From Spartobacteria bacterium UBA695 (GTDB taxonomy: Bacteria; Verrucomicrobiota; Verrucomicrobiia; Chthoniobacterales; Chthoniobacteraceae): a DNA stretch of 57,188 nucleotides. The stretch spans positions 1 through 57,188 of the forward strand of contig DBMP01000026.1 in assembly GCA_002298145.1 (NCBI GenBank). Direction: 5' to 3'. This document shows positions 1 to 8,417 of this stretch, piece by piece (positions within the stretch are counted from its first letter, which is position 1; every line of letters starts with the position of its first letter). The position numbers were made by a program, and so were the translations under genes. The notes under the pieces were generated by a model that was not told the DNA's origin, made no database searches, and worked only from the letters and a program-made list of their open reading frames with translations.

Positions 1-1
1 C

Positions 2-166
2 GTGGGCGAGCAGCGCCGCGAGCCGATCCCGCCGCCGCCTCCGCCGCCCGTGGCCGCCGCCACGCCGCAGGCGACCCCCTCCAAGTCCCGGGCCAAACGT
101 AGCAACAGCCAAGCCCGGCAGCCCCGCACCACCTACCGTGTGCCGCGCAGCGTCGTGGGGGATTGA
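2..166 (+). CDS. C-terminal tail of an unknown protein (partial)
   Basis: An open frame enters from the left edge and ends at a TGA at 164-166. The visible 54 residues begin with a short acidic/basic stretch, run through a block of seven prolines, then Ala/Thr/Ser-rich sequence, and end in a basic segment (KSRAKR, QPRTTYRVPR). Such low-complexity tails are typical of cytoplasmic or linker extensions on larger proteins, but no domain can be recognised. It lies 84 bases upstream of rimO on the same strand. The frame is inferred only from its length, high-GC codon use and the sensible stop, so the product is left unnamed. Confidence 0.5.
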   Translation: MGEQRREPIPPPPPPPVAAATPQATPSKSRAKRSNSQARQPRTTYRVPRSVVGD

Positions 167-250
167 GCCCCTTCGCCCGGCCAGTCCCGAGTGGTTCCCT
201 CTTTTTTGGGAGATTCTTTGCGCGAAGTGCGCTAAACTGGCGGTTTACCT

Positions 251-1669
251 GTGAAAACCGCCAAGCCAGCCTTCTCCTCCGCCAAAACCATCGCGCCGAT
301 CAAAGTCGGCCTCGTCAGCCTCGGCTGCGCGAAGAACCTCTCTGACGCCGAAGTGATGCTCGGGGGCATCGTGGCGCGTGGCATGGAGATCACCTCCGAT
401 CCGGCCCAGGCCGACGTCCTTATCGTTAATACCTGCTCCTTTATCGATTCCGCCAAGGAGGAGTCCATCGACGCCATTCTCGAAGTCAACCAACAGCGCG
501 GGCTCAAGAAAAAGCACGCCCACCAGAAGCTCATCGTAGCCGGATGCATGGCCCAGCGCTTTTCCAAGGAACTCTCCACCGAAATGCCCGAGGTGGACGC
601 CTTCATCGGCATCGACCAGATCGCCCAGGCCGGGGAGCTGATCGAGCAAGTCCTCGCCGCCCCGAGCGCCGGGGAGGAGGCCGCCCCGCTCGACCTCGTC
701 GCCCGCGCCAAGCCGGTTTACATCCCGGATTACGACACCCCCCGCTTTCGCCTCACCCCGGCCCACACCGCCTACGTCAAGATCGCCGAGGGGTGTAACC
801 ACCCGTGCACCTTCTGCGTCATCCCCAAAATGCGGGGCCGCCACCGGAGCCGTTCGGTGGAAAGCGTCGTCGCCGAAGTGCGCGGGCTCGTTGCCCAGGG
901 CGTGCGGGAAATCAACCTCATCAGCCAGGACACCACCTACTTCGGCATGGACCTCTGGGAAACCCGCCCCCGGGCCAACCAGCCCATCGACCCCTCGCGC
1001 GGCCCCACGCTCGTCCAACTGCTCGATGCGCTGCAAAAGATCAAAGGCGACTTCTGGATCCGCCTCCTCTACACCCACCCCGCCCACTGGAGCGACGAAC
1101 TCATCGCCGCCATCGCGCGCAACTCCAAGGTCGCCCGCTACATCGACATCCCCCTCCAGCACATCCACCCCGAGATGCTGGAAGCTATGCACCGCGAGAC
1201 CTCCCGCGCGCATATCGAAAAACTCCTGGCCCGCATCCGCAAAGGCATCCCCGGCGTGGCCATCCGCACCACCTTTATCGTCGGCTTCCCGGGCGAAACT
1301 GAGGAGCACTTCGCGGCCCTGCTCGACTTCATTCGCGCCACCCGCTTCGAGCGCCTCGGCATCTTCACCTACTCTCGCGAAGACGGTTCGCGCGCCGCAG
1401 AGCTCCCCGGCCAGGTTCCCGCCGCCACCAAGAAAGCCCGTTACCGCAAGGCCATGACGCTTCAGCGGAAAATCGCCCTGGAGATCGCGCAATCCGCCGT
1501 TGGGCAGACCCGCCGCGTCCTCGTCGAGCAGCCGCTGGTGGGCCGTACCGAGGCCGACGCGCCCGAAGTCGACTGCCGGGTGCTGCTGGAGAAACCGGCC
1601 CCCGTTGGCCGCTTCGTGGAGGCGGAAATCACCGGCACGCAGGATTACGATCTCATGGCCCGGGCCTAG
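251..1669 (+). CDS. rimO: Ribosomal protein S12 methylthiotransferase RimO
   Basis: RimO is a radical SAM methylthiotransferase that adds a methylthio group to a conserved aspartate of ribosomal protein S12. The 472-residue product has the N-terminal UPF0004 domain with its three cluster cysteines (C26 in SLGCAKNLSDAE, C62, C99). The radical SAM motif CNHPCTFC (C182, C186, C189) follows, and a TRAM-like tail starts at about residue 405. The GCAKNLSDAE signature distinguishes RimO from MiaB. The start is a GTG at 251, because no in-frame ATG precedes the family's conserved N-terminus. Length is slightly above the usual ~440 owing to an N-terminal extension. Confidence 0.96.
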   Translation: MKTAKPAFSSAKTIAPIKVGLVSLGCAKNLSDAEVMLGGIVARGMEITSDPAQADVLIVNTCSFIDSAKEESIDAILEVNQQRGLKKKHAHQKLIVAGCMAQRFSKELSTEMPEVDAFIGIDQIAQAGELIEQVLAAPSAGEEAAPLDLVARAKPVYIPDYDTPRFRLTPAHTAYVKIAEGCNHPCTFCVIPKMRGRHRSRSVESVVAEVRGLVAQGVREINLISQDTTYFGMDLWETRPRANQPIDPSRGPTLVQLLDALQKIKGDFWIRLLYTHPAHWSDELIAAIARNSKVARYIDIPLQHIHPEMLEAMHRETSRAHIEKLLARIRKGIPGVAIRTTFIVGFPGETEEHFAALLDFIRATRFERLGIFTYSREDGSRAAELPGQVPAATKKARYRKAMTLQRKIALEIAQSAVGQTRRVLVEQPLVGRTEADAPEVDCRVLLEKPAPVGRFVEAEITGTQDYDLMARA

Positions 1670-1758
1670 CCCAAATTCCTGCTTTCCAATCGAGGGCGAA
1701 AGGAGTCTAATTCTAGCAAAATGGATCTTCGCATTAACACGTAGGGTTTCTCTGAGCA

Positions 1759-2415
1759 ATGAACCTCAACGTTCCACCCTCGCCAGGTTCAGAATTCCAC
1801 CGCAGCATCATCGACGCCATGCCCTTCCCCGTGCTGGTGCTGGAGGAGAGCTACAGGATCGTTGATACGAACAATGCCGCCAACCAGATCATCGGGATGT
1901 CGGCGGAGGAGGCGCGAATGCACCGGCCCGGCGAAGTGCTCCGCTGCATCCATGCCTCCGAGACGAGCGTCGGCTGCGGGGGCACCCCGTTTTGTCGGAG
2001 TTGCCCCATCCGGACGGCCATCGGCAAGGCCTTTCTGGGCGAGTACCCCTCGCGCCAGGTCGTGCAGTTACTGGTCAGCGGCCAGGAGCAGATGCTCGAA
2101 ATGCAGTATTTGATGACCGTTGCCCCGCTGAACTTCGAGAACCTTCGGCTGGTCTTGATGATTCTAGAGGACGTCCGGGAAATCAGCAGCCGGATGCTGC
2201 CCATCTGCTCCAACTGCAAACAGGTCCGCAACGACGACGACTACTGGCAGAGCGTCGAGAGCTACCTTGCCTCGCGCCTGGAGATCCACTGCACCCACAG
2301 CCTCTGCCCCGAGTGCGCACAAAAGTTTTTTCCGGAATACGCCCAGGCCTTGCAGATCCACACCAAGAGCTCGGCAAAACTCCCTACTCCTCCAGCTCCC
2401 GAAGCCGCTCCTTAA
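1759..2415 (+). CDS. PAS-domain protein with two Cys boxes, no output domain
   Basis: The 218-residue protein has a PAS fold at about residues 12-140. An insertion there carries CxH (C63, H65) and Cys-rich GCGGTPFCRSC (C73, C79, C82), which could bind metal. A C-terminal module holds CSNC (C150, C153) and CPEC (C183, C186) about 30 residues apart around a DDDYWQSVESYL segment. This second module is familiar from the linker or end of many PAS sensor kinases and is probably a zinc or iron-sulfur site. There is no kinase, cyclase or DNA-binding domain, so it would act through a partner. Its last 32 bases overlap the 3' end of the convergent aroD gene. Confidence 0.8.
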   Translation: MNLNVPPSPGSEFHRSIIDAMPFPVLVLEESYRIVDTNNAANQIIGMSAEEARMHRPGEVLRCIHASETSVGCGGTPFCRSCPIRTAIGKAFLGEYPSRQVVQLLVSGQEQMLEMQYLMTVAPLNFENLRLVLMILEDVREISSRMLPICSNCKQVRNDDDYWQSVESYLASRLEIHCTHSLCPECAQKFFPEYAQALQIHTKSSAKLPTPPAPEAAP

Positions 2416-3085
2416 GTAGCACCGCGGGCCATTGACCGGAGACCTGCGGCTCGGCCAGGTAGCCGTAGTTGAGCACCGAGCCGGAAGCGCCCAGCGCCAG
2501 GCGCGACACCTTCCCGTAGCGGCCCATGCCCATCACCGCCAGCTTCAGCCCGGTGCGCGAAGCACGCGGTTCTGCGAGGAACCCGAGCAGCCGGGCCTCC
2601 TCCGCCGGAGTCCTGGCCACCGCCGCCAGCTTAAAGACCGTGGCTCCCAGCTCCGCCGCCTTCGCCCTGAGCTCGTTGAGCATTTCAAGCGGCGGCGTGC
2701 GGCGAAAATCGTGGTGTGATAGGATCACCTTTACCCCCCGGGCTCGCGCGATAGCGAGCACGTCGCGCAGCGCCACCGCCGAGCGGAGTTCCACATCAAT
2801 GAGCGCTGCATACGGCAGAAAAAGTTCGAAAAGCTCCCGCCGCCTCGCCGTGCCGAGCTCACCCGCGCCGCCTTCCTTTGGGTGGCGCACCGTGAGAATT
2901 AGCGGCGCCTGCAAACCGCCCAGCGCCTTTTCCAGCCGAGCCGCTTTGGACGCGAACTCGTCCACCCGGATTTCCAGGAAATCAACCTCCCCCCGAGCAA
3001 GCCGCAACGCGGCATCGAGCGATTTCTGGCTATAAATTGTCCCGACCACGGAACCGGAAAGAGGAGTGTTTTTGGAAAAAAACAT
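2384..3085 (-). CDS. aroD: Type I 3-dehydroquinate dehydratase
   Basis: This enzyme performs the third step of the shikimate pathway, dehydrating 3-dehydroquinate through a lysine Schiff base. The 233-residue protein shows the strand motif FLEIRVDE (about 37-43), the catalytic histidine in ILSHHDFRRTP (H125) and the Schiff-base lysine in VFKLAAVA (K152). The ATG at 3085 gives a family-like N-terminus. The open frame continues far upstream, but that part lies opposite the sugar transferase gene and is not homologous sequence. The gene is divergent from that transferase, with a 39-base gap, and convergent with the PAS gene, which it overlaps by 32 bases. Confidence 0.93.
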   Translation of the reverse strand: MFFSKNTPLSGSVVGTIYSQKSLDAALRLARGEVDFLEIRVDEFASKAARLEKALGGLQAPLILTVRHPKEGGAGELGTARRRELFELFLPYAALIDVELRSAVALRDVLAIARARGVKVILSHHDFRRTPPLEMLNELRAKAAELGATVFKLAAVARTPAEEARLLGFLAEPRASRTGLKLAVMGMGRYGKVSRLALGASGSVLNYGYLAEPQVSGQWPAVLLKERLRELEE

Positions 3086-3124
3086 GGTGGTAATTACAAA
3101 CAGGTTACATACTCTGCCACGCGC

Positions 3125-4513
3125 ATGACGGGCCGAAAACAAGAATTTAATCTCCAGCTTTTCCAAATAGTCGACGCACTGCTCCTCGCGTTCGCCTTTT
3201 GGCTGGCTTACGTACTGCGCGTCCGCGGGGGTGCATTCTTTTCGTGGGGCGACTTCAGCGCCTTTGCCGATAACCAATGGGTCGTCTTTATCGCCATGCC
3301 CTTCGGGCCCATTCTGCTTGAGCTCCAGGGCTTTTACTCCAACCTGCTCCAGAAGAACCTCGCCAAGTCGCTGGCCCAGATGGCCGGGGCCTCCTTCTGG
3401 CTGGGGCTCATCGTCGCCGGGTGCGTCATCTTCTTTCACCTCCAGGCCCCCAGCCGCGTCATCCTCTCCCTCTTTGCCGCCATCGCGCCGGTGCTCCTCC
3501 TGGCGCGCGAAGTTTCCTCGGTGGCCTTTTTCCGCAAACGGGTGCGCAGCGGCTCCCATCGCGAGCCCGTGCTCCTCGCCGGCCGGCCCTCCGACATCAA
3601 GCGCCTACGCGGTATGCTGACGCCGCTGCAGTTGATTGAAATGGACATCGTCGGCGAAATCAACATCGAGCAGCAGCCGCTCTCGTCCCTGGTGGACTCC
3701 CTCCACAAGCACTCCGTCAACCGCGTCATCTTCGCCGGAGGCCACTCCAACATGCAGCAGCTCCAGCAGGCCATCGCCGCATGCGAAGTCGAGGGCGTCG
3801 AGGCGTGGCTCGTAGCCAACTTCATCAAGACCTCCATCGCCAAGCCGACCTTCGACGCCATGGGGAGCGTCCCGATGCTCGTCTTCCGCACCACGCCCTC
3901 AGTCTCCTGGTCCCTGCTCATCAAGAGCTTCATGGACCGCCTCGGCGCATTGATCGTCATCCTCCTGACCAGCCCGCTTTTCCTCATCGCCTTCCTGGGC
4001 ATCAAGTTCACCTCGCCCGGGCCCGTCATCTTCTGCCAGCAGCGCGGCGGCAAACACGGTAAGCCGTTTACCATGTACAAATTCCGCAGCATGATCACCG
4101 ATGCCGAAATGCACCGGGCGGAACTGGCCAGCCGCAACGAAATGAGCGGCCCCGTCTTCAAAGTCGAAAACGACCCGCGCATCACCCCCTTTGGCCGCTG
4201 GATTCGCAAAACCAGCATCGACGAACTGCCCCAGCTCCTCAACGTCCTCCTCGGCGACATGAGCCTGGTGGGCCCCCGGCCCCTGCCGCTTTACGAAGTC
4301 GAGAACTTCGAGAACCATGCCCAGCGCCGCCGCCTGAGCGTCAAACCCGGGCTCACCTGCCTCTGGCAGATCAGCGGGCGCAACAACGTCCAGCAGTTCG
4401 AAGACTGGGTAAAGCTCGACCTCGAGTATATCGACAACTGGTCCGTCTGGCTCGACCTAAAGATCCTTTTTAAAACCGTCCCCGTCGTTTTATTTGGCTT
4501 GGGAGCGAAGTGA
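3125..4513 (+). CDS. Polyprenyl-phosphate sugar-1-phosphate transferase (exopolysaccharide initiation)
   Basis: This family transfers a hexose-1-phosphate from a nucleotide sugar to undecaprenyl phosphate, the first step of exopolysaccharide repeat-unit assembly. Residues 1-140 hold four or five hydrophobic segments, 150-260 form a CoA-binding-like region, and about 265-462 is the catalytic domain. The catalytic domain contains SPGPVIFCQQRGGKHG, YKFRSM, DELPQLLNVLLGDMSLVGPR and the terminal PGLTCLWQISGRN. Its 462-residue length and layout match the WbaP/EpsB type. It is followed by a strong terminator at 4661-4703. The rest of a polysaccharide export set lies 34 kb away at 38.3-42.6 kb and probably shares its pathway. 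Confidence 0.92.
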   Translation: MTGRKQEFNLQLFQIVDALLLAFAFWLAYVLRVRGGAFFSWGDFSAFADNQWVVFIAMPFGPILLELQGFYSNLLQKNLAKSLAQMAGASFWLGLIVAGCVIFFHLQAPSRVILSLFAAIAPVLLLAREVSSVAFFRKRVRSGSHREPVLLAGRPSDIKRLRGMLTPLQLIEMDIVGEINIEQQPLSSLVDSLHKHSVNRVIFAGGHSNMQQLQQAIAACEVEGVEAWLVANFIKTSIAKPTFDAMGSVPMLVFRTTPSVSWSLLIKSFMDRLGALIVILLTSPLFLIAFLGIKFTSPGPVIFCQQRGGKHGKPFTMYKFRSMITDAEMHRAELASRNEMSGPVFKVENDPRITPFGRWIRKTSIDELPQLLNVLLGDMSLVGPRPLPLYEVENFENHAQRRRLSVKPGLTCLWQISGRNNVQQFEDWVKLDLEYIDNWSVWLDLKILFKTVPVVLFGLGAK

Positions 4514-4660
4514 TTTTTCAGAAGGAAAACGCCATAAAAAGGCCACCAAAGCGCGGGGCGGCAAACGCCCATCGACACAATGGCTTATCTTTTTCCTTGC
4601 AACGAGCGCCGTTGTTCGTATGCTGATCGCCAGATTTTAAAGATGTTCTGGGGGGAACAT

Positions 4661-4703
4661 GAGCCCTTCGCGGCCATTCGGCCGCGGGGGGCTCAATCTT
4701 TTT
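4661..4703 (+). terminator. Rho-independent terminator after the sugar transferase
   Basis: Arms 4661-4666 and 4689-4694 (GAGCCC/GGGCTC) enclose a perfect inner stem, 4669-4675 with 4680-4686 (CGCGGCC/GGCCGCG), around the loop ATTC. A T run follows at 4699-4703. It ends the transcript of the sugar transferase. It also helps place the next start, because a longer frame for the TauE protein beginning at 4659 would read straight through this hairpin. Confidence 0.85.
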
Positions 4704-4751
4704 ACCCCCCCTTCCTCTTACGTTATTCCCGGCAACGGGACGCTTCGCACG

Positions 4752-5507
4752 ATGGATTTTGCTCATTTCACGCCCGCCCAGTGGACGCTTGCCGCCGTGG
4801 CCGCGCTCATGGTCGGCCTGGCCAAGAGCGGCTTTAACGGAGTCGGCATGCTCGTCCTCGTCTTCATGGCCTGCGCCATGCAGGGGTACGAGCGAGAATC
4901 CACCGGCGTCGTCCTGCCCATGCTCGTCTGTGGCGACCTCCTGGCCTTTCGCTCCTTCCGCAGCCACATCCAGTGGGGCAAGCTGCGGCAGATGCTCCTC
5001 CCCGCAGCCATCGGCATCGCGCTCGGCTACCTGTGGATGAACCGGGTCAGCAACACCAGCTTCAAGCCCCTCATCGGCGGCATCGTCCTGCTCCTGCTCG
5101 CCCTCCACCTTTTGCGGCAAACCTTCCCCGACACCTTCCAGGCCGTCCCCCGCCGCCCCTGGTTCGTCTGGGGCATGGGGATCGCCGCCGGAGTCACCAC
5201 CATGATGGCCAACGCCGCCGGGCCCATCGTCACCCTCTTCTTCCTGGCCCTGGAACTGCCCAAACTGGAATTCGTTGCCACCGGCGGACTGTTTTTCCTG
5301 ATCGTCAACCTCTTCAAGCTCCCCTTTAGCTACCACCTGGGGCTCATCGGCGGCCCCTCATTGGCCTTCAACGCCGCCTTGCTGCCGCTGGTCCTCGTCG
5401 GATTTTTTGGCGGGCGGCAGCTCCTGCACCGGATGCGCCAGGAAGTCTTTGAGAAAGTGCTATTGGTCCTCACCGGAGTCAGCGCCCTGCACCTGATCCT
5501 TCGGTAA
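4752..5507 (+). CDS. TauE/SafE-family membrane permease
   Basis: TauE/SafE proteins are integral membrane exporters or importers of small anions, often sulfur compounds such as sulfite or sulfoacetate. The 251-residue protein has about eight hydrophobic segments. The family GLAKSGFNGVG signature follows the first one, and the second half repeats it as GVTTMMANAAGP (about residues 148-160), as expected for the internally duplicated fold. The ATG at 4752 was chosen because the longer frame crosses the terminator hairpin at 4661-4703. No sulfur-metabolism gene is nearby, so the substrate cannot be assigned. Confidence 0.88.
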   Translation: MDFAHFTPAQWTLAAVAALMVGLAKSGFNGVGMLVLVFMACAMQGYERESTGVVLPMLVCGDLLAFRSFRSHIQWGKLRQMLLPAAIGIALGYLWMNRVSNTSFKPLIGGIVLLLLALHLLRQTFPDTFQAVPRRPWFVWGMGIAAGVTTMMANAAGPIVTLFFLALELPKLEFVATGGLFFLIVNLFKLPFSYHLGLIGGPSLAFNAALLPLVLVGFFGGRQLLHRMRQEVFEKVLLVLTGVSALHLILR

Positions 5508-5612
5508 AGCGGGTGGAATTCTGGGGTCTGGGATGCATTTTGCTTGCGTCTTGGGCCGCCGTGGCGTAAACAAGCCACCCTTTCATTTCCGAAAGGACCG
5601 CGAAAGCAATGC

Positions 5613-5684
5613 GGGTTGGTAGCTCAATGGTAGAGCAGCGCCCTTTTAAGGCGTTGGTTGAGGGTTCGAGTCCCTCCCAACCCA
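5613..5684 (+). tRNA. tRNA-Lys (anticodon TTT)
   Basis: The 72-base sequence folds fully. Acceptor arms GGGTTGG and CCAACCC pair perfectly with discriminator A5684. The D arm is GCTC/GAGC, the anticodon stem is GCGCC/GGCGT closing the loop CTTTTAA (anticodon TTT), and the T arm is GAGGG/CCCTC around TTCGAGT. No CCA is encoded. It stands alone between the TauE gene and the convergent PEP-CTERM gene, whose stop is 12 bases away. Confidence 0.95.
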
Positions 5685-5696
5685 CTTCTGTTATCG

Positions 5697-7502
5697 CTAC
5701 GCTCCCGCTACTCGGCAGCGGCGCGAAAAGGCCAGCAGAAAACCGCCGCCCGCTGCCAGCATCAATGCCGCCGTCTGGGGTTCCGGCACCGGTTGGTAGA
5801 TCAAATCAAGGCGTTGGCCGTCAAGAACGATGGAGAACTTCCCTCCATTCAGGCTTCCTTTGAAAAACTTGTCATACTGGATCGAGAATGCCTCGGAGGA
5901 AAAGCCCTTGATCGAACCGCCCGCGACGATGATCGCCTCCCAGATGTAGTCGTCCAGGGGATTAAAGGTGCTTGAATCATCAAGCATTGCGACGAGATCC
6001 ACGGTAAACCCGCCCGCCGTGATCGTCGAGAGATCAAGGCTTCCGCTGATGGAGAGGCAGTCGTAATCGCTTCCGGGTGACCCAGAGGCATCTTTTTTCA
6101 GGTCGAGTTGGAGGATGCCGCCGGTTTGAAATGCGGTGTTGCCTGCGTGCAGCTTTCCCGCACCTTGGGTTCCGGGGGCGAGGATGCCTCCGTTCGCTAC
6201 CGTTAGTGCACCCACGGACCCTGTGCCGCCCAGCGCGCCGCCGGTGCTTACCGTGGTCATGCTGCTGGAGGTGATGTCGCTTTGCACCAGCAACTTGCCC
6301 GAGGTGACGTTCGTCGCCCCGGTGTAGCTGTGGGTCCCCGAAAGCGTGGTCGTGCCGCTTCCGCGCATATTGAGGGAGAGGCTTCCGGTCAGTTTCTTCG
6401 AAAAATTGTAAATGCCCGAATTATTGAAATTTACCGTCGCCTTGCCGCTCCCTCCCGAGATGGTAGAGACGTTGAGCGTTCCCACCCTGCCATCGCTTCC
6501 GCCGAGGTTCAGAGTGCCCACCCCCTCTGCGTATTTGGCTAGCGTGAGGGGGCCGATTGCAACATTGATGACGCTGCTGCCGCCTAGCGTCAGCGTTCCC
6601 TCACCGTGAAAGCCGACGAAAAGCCCTTGCGAGGAACTGGAGGCGGTGTTCAGGACCCCGCCGGTCATCTCCAGGGTTCCCGTCCCCGAATCATAGTATC
6701 CGAGGATCAGCCCAGCATTGGACCACGTGCCGCTGGTGATGGTGACAGCGCCTCGTGAAGCGTAGCCCACGACGTCGGCGGCCGAGGTGATGTCCTGGAC
6801 TAGGCCGCTGTTGATATTCAAACTTCCGGTGCCAGTATAGCCGACATAAAGTTGGAGCGTGGACCATTGCCCGTTGGTCACGTTGACCGTTCCCTTGGAC
6901 CCTCCGAGCATCCCGATGTAGTCGGAGAAGTTAGCGTTGCTGTCGGCCACGGTGCCGCCATTGATGTTCAAGGTTCCGATGCCTCTCTCTCCTACCGTTA
7001 GCCCCGAGTTGGACATCGTACCTCCGGTTACGGTTACCTCGCCTCTGGAACCCGCGTCGGTCCCGATCACTCCGCCCTTGGTGCTGACCAGGCCTCCCTG
7101 GATAGTCAATATTCCCTGGCCCGAATTTCCCACATAAAGCAACCGGCTTGCAAAAGTCCCGCTGGTGACGGATACCGTCCCGATGGCCCCTGCAGTATTG
7201 CCAATGTAAGTCTGGTTACAGAGAGAAGAATTGTCGACGAGTCCGCCATTGACGTTCAACGTGCCCGTTCCGGAATTGCCGATATAAAGATTAGCCGCAT
7301 TCGCCGAAACGTCCGTGCCTGCGGTGACGATGAAATTGCCGTCAATGGAGGCATCGACAGTGGACGTGGGCAGGCCGTTATCCCATATCCCAGAATCGTT
7401 CCAAGAGCCGGATGATACAAGATTAGTGTCGGCCCAAGCCGACCCTGACACCAAAAAACAACAAAGAACCCCACGCAAAAGATGTTTTATTTTTCGTTCC
7501 AT
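5697..7502 (-). CDS. PEP-CTERM surface protein with autotransporter-type beta repeats
   Basis: The 601-residue secreted protein starts with a signal peptide (cleavage near SGSAWA-DT). Residues about 70-330 alternate two short repeats: a [IVL]GxxGxGxLxIxGG unit and a GxVxVTSGTxSN unit, six and four clear copies respectively. Around residues 365-440 it has autotransporter-associated beta-strand sequence (TTTLSGTHSYTGATNV, then LGGTGSVGALTVANGG). The extreme C-terminus is a sorting signal: VPEP, a hydrophobic stretch, then SRRCR. By family knowledge, exosortase recognises the PEP motif and removes the tail. No exosortase gene is in the window. It probably forms a beta-helical extracellular protein. 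The ATG at 7502 is directly in front of the signal peptide. Confidence 0.88.
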   Translation of the reverse strand: MERKIKHLLRGVLCCFLVSGSAWADTNLVSSGSWNDSGIWDNGLPTSTVDASIDGNFIVTAGTDVSANAANLYIGNSGTGTLNVNGGLVDNSSLCNQTYIGNTAGAIGTVSVTSGTFASRLLYVGNSGQGILTIQGGLVSTKGGVIGTDAGSRGEVTVTGGTMSNSGLTVGERGIGTLNINGGTVADSNANFSDYIGMLGGSKGTVNVTNGQWSTLQLYVGYTGTGSLNINSGLVQDITSAADVVGYASRGAVTITSGTWSNAGLILGYYDSGTGTLEMTGGVLNTASSSSQGLFVGFHGEGTLTLGGSSVINVAIGPLTLAKYAEGVGTLNLGGSDGRVGTLNVSTISGGSGKATVNFNNSGIYNFSKKLTGSLSLNMRGSGTTTLSGTHSYTGATNVTSGKLLVQSDITSSSMTTVSTGGALGGTGSVGALTVANGGILAPGTQGAGKLHAGNTAFQTGGILQLDLKKDASGSPGSDYDCLSISGSLDLSTITAGGFTVDLVAMLDDSSTFNPLDDYIWEAIIVAGGSIKGFSSEAFSIQYDKFFKGSLNGGKFSIVLDGQRLDLIYQPVPEPQTAALMLAAGGGFLLAFSRRCRVAGA

Positions 7503-7864
7503 GAATTAAAAACCGTGTGTTTTTTTAATATACCCCGGCTTAAGCAGCAAGTCCTATCGGCTTAACATTTCGCAGCAGCGCATTTTCTCCCATCACCGTT
7601 TTTAGGCCTAACTTTATTCTCCAATTGCGGCGCAGACCGTCAATGCCGCTATCGCCGCGATGAAAGCGGAGCCTTGCCGTCCAGCTCCGAACGTGATCTT
7701 ACGCATATTGAATTTAGTAAACAGGTATACATTGCGATCACCTGTTTAAACTGATATTTACGCTGAATTATGCTTGCGAAGTAAGCATGGCCAAAGATAT
7801 GTATGTAGATCGTTTTGACGATCTGAGCAGCTTTCCTCAAAGTTGCCCCTTTTAACAATCTTCT
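7503..7864. promoter_or_regulatory. 362-base AT-richer divergent intergenic region
   Basis: No gene was found here. The stretch is clearly AT-richer than its surroundings and separates the divergent PEP-CTERM and 132-residue protein genes. A TATATT-like box on the minus strand (7527-7532) lies 25-30 bases upstream of the PEP-CTERM ATG. The half near 7865 contains three inverted repeats in succession: 7718-7726/7740-7748, 7770-7775/7783-7788 (ATGCTT/AAGCAT) and 7807-7812/7819-7824 (AGATCG/CGATCT). It probably holds two promoters and a structured leader. Confidence 0.5.
7718..7748. promoter_or_regulatory. Candidate operator: 9-base inverted repeat
   Basis: TAAACAGGT and ACCTGTTTA form perfect 9-base arms separated by 13 bases. 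A weak promoter (TTGCGA at 7732-7737, 17-base spacer, TATTTA at 7755-7760) would place the right arm inside its spacer, a common operator position. The downstream gene is the 132-residue protein at 7865. The promoter match is weak, so the role is inferred from symmetry and position. Confidence 0.4.
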
Positions 7865-8263
7865 ATGGCAAACCTTAGTGCTACCCAACAAATCGAACAG
7901 CTCGAAGCGCAAATCCGCGGCCTCCGTCAGCAAGCCCTGGCGGAGCTTCATGAAAAGCTCGCAGAAGCCCGGCGTACCGTGGCCGATCTCGAAAAACAAC
8001 TCGCCGAGGTGACCGGCAATTCGACGGAAGGCGCCGCCGCCCCCGTTCGCCGCCGCACCCGCCGCCCGTCCGTTACCAACGAGCAGCTCAAGCCGCTGGT
8101 CCTCAAGGCCATGGCCGAGAAGGGCCTTAATGGCCTGAATGCCAAGGACATCGCCGAGTTCGTTGGCCAGGACCCGATGCGCGTTCGCAAGTTCATTGCC
8201 GAGAACCCTTCCCTGCTCAAACGCCAGGGCGCGGGCCCCGGCACCCGGTTTTTCCTTAAGTAA
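7865..8263 (+). CDS. Small coiled-coil / winged-helix-like protein, function unknown
   Basis: The 132-residue protein has three parts. Residues 5-55 form a charged heptad-like coiled coil (QIEQLEAQIRGLRQQALAEL and following). Residues 60-75 are a basic Pro/Arg linker (PVRRRTRRPS). Residues 78-132 look like a compact helix-turn-helix module (LKPLVLKAMAEKG, AKDIAEFVGQDPMRVRKFI) ending in GPGTRFFLK, where the wing of a winged helix would be. This layout suggests a small nucleoid or DNA-binding protein. It has its own upstream region with inverted repeats and a strong terminator, so it is probably monocistronic. I do not recognise a named family. Confidence 0.8.
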   Translation: MANLSATQQIEQLEAQIRGLRQQALAELHEKLAEARRTVADLEKQLAEVTGNSTEGAAAPVRRRTRRPSVTNEQLKPLVLKAMAEKGLNGLNAKDIAEFVGQDPMRVRKFIAENPSLLKRQGAGPGTRFFLK

Positions 8264-8302
8264 ACCGGCCCTTTTCCCGGGCTATCGCTCGTTGTTTCTT
8301 TT

Positions 8303-8338
8303 AAAAAACCCGCTGGACGCTCCGGCGGGTTTTTTTTT
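8303..8338 (+). terminator. Rho-independent terminator
   Basis: A 9-base stem, 8309-8317 with 8321-8329 (CCCGCTGGA/TCCGGCGGG, one G-T pair), closes a CGC loop. It is flanked by six A at 8303-8308 and nine T at 8330-8338. It ends the transcript of the small coiled-coil gene and isolates it from the kinase operon starting at 8418. Confidence 0.92.
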
Positions 8339-8417
8339 GCCTCCATCCCGGTTCCATTCATACAGCCTCTGGAAAAGTTTGAGCCGATCCCCCGGAGCGG
8401 TTAATCTGTTCGCTCCG

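Noticed and set aside
245..1759. 504-codon frame opposite rimO
   Set aside because: Same cause: low-complexity translation and a complete RimO on the other strand.
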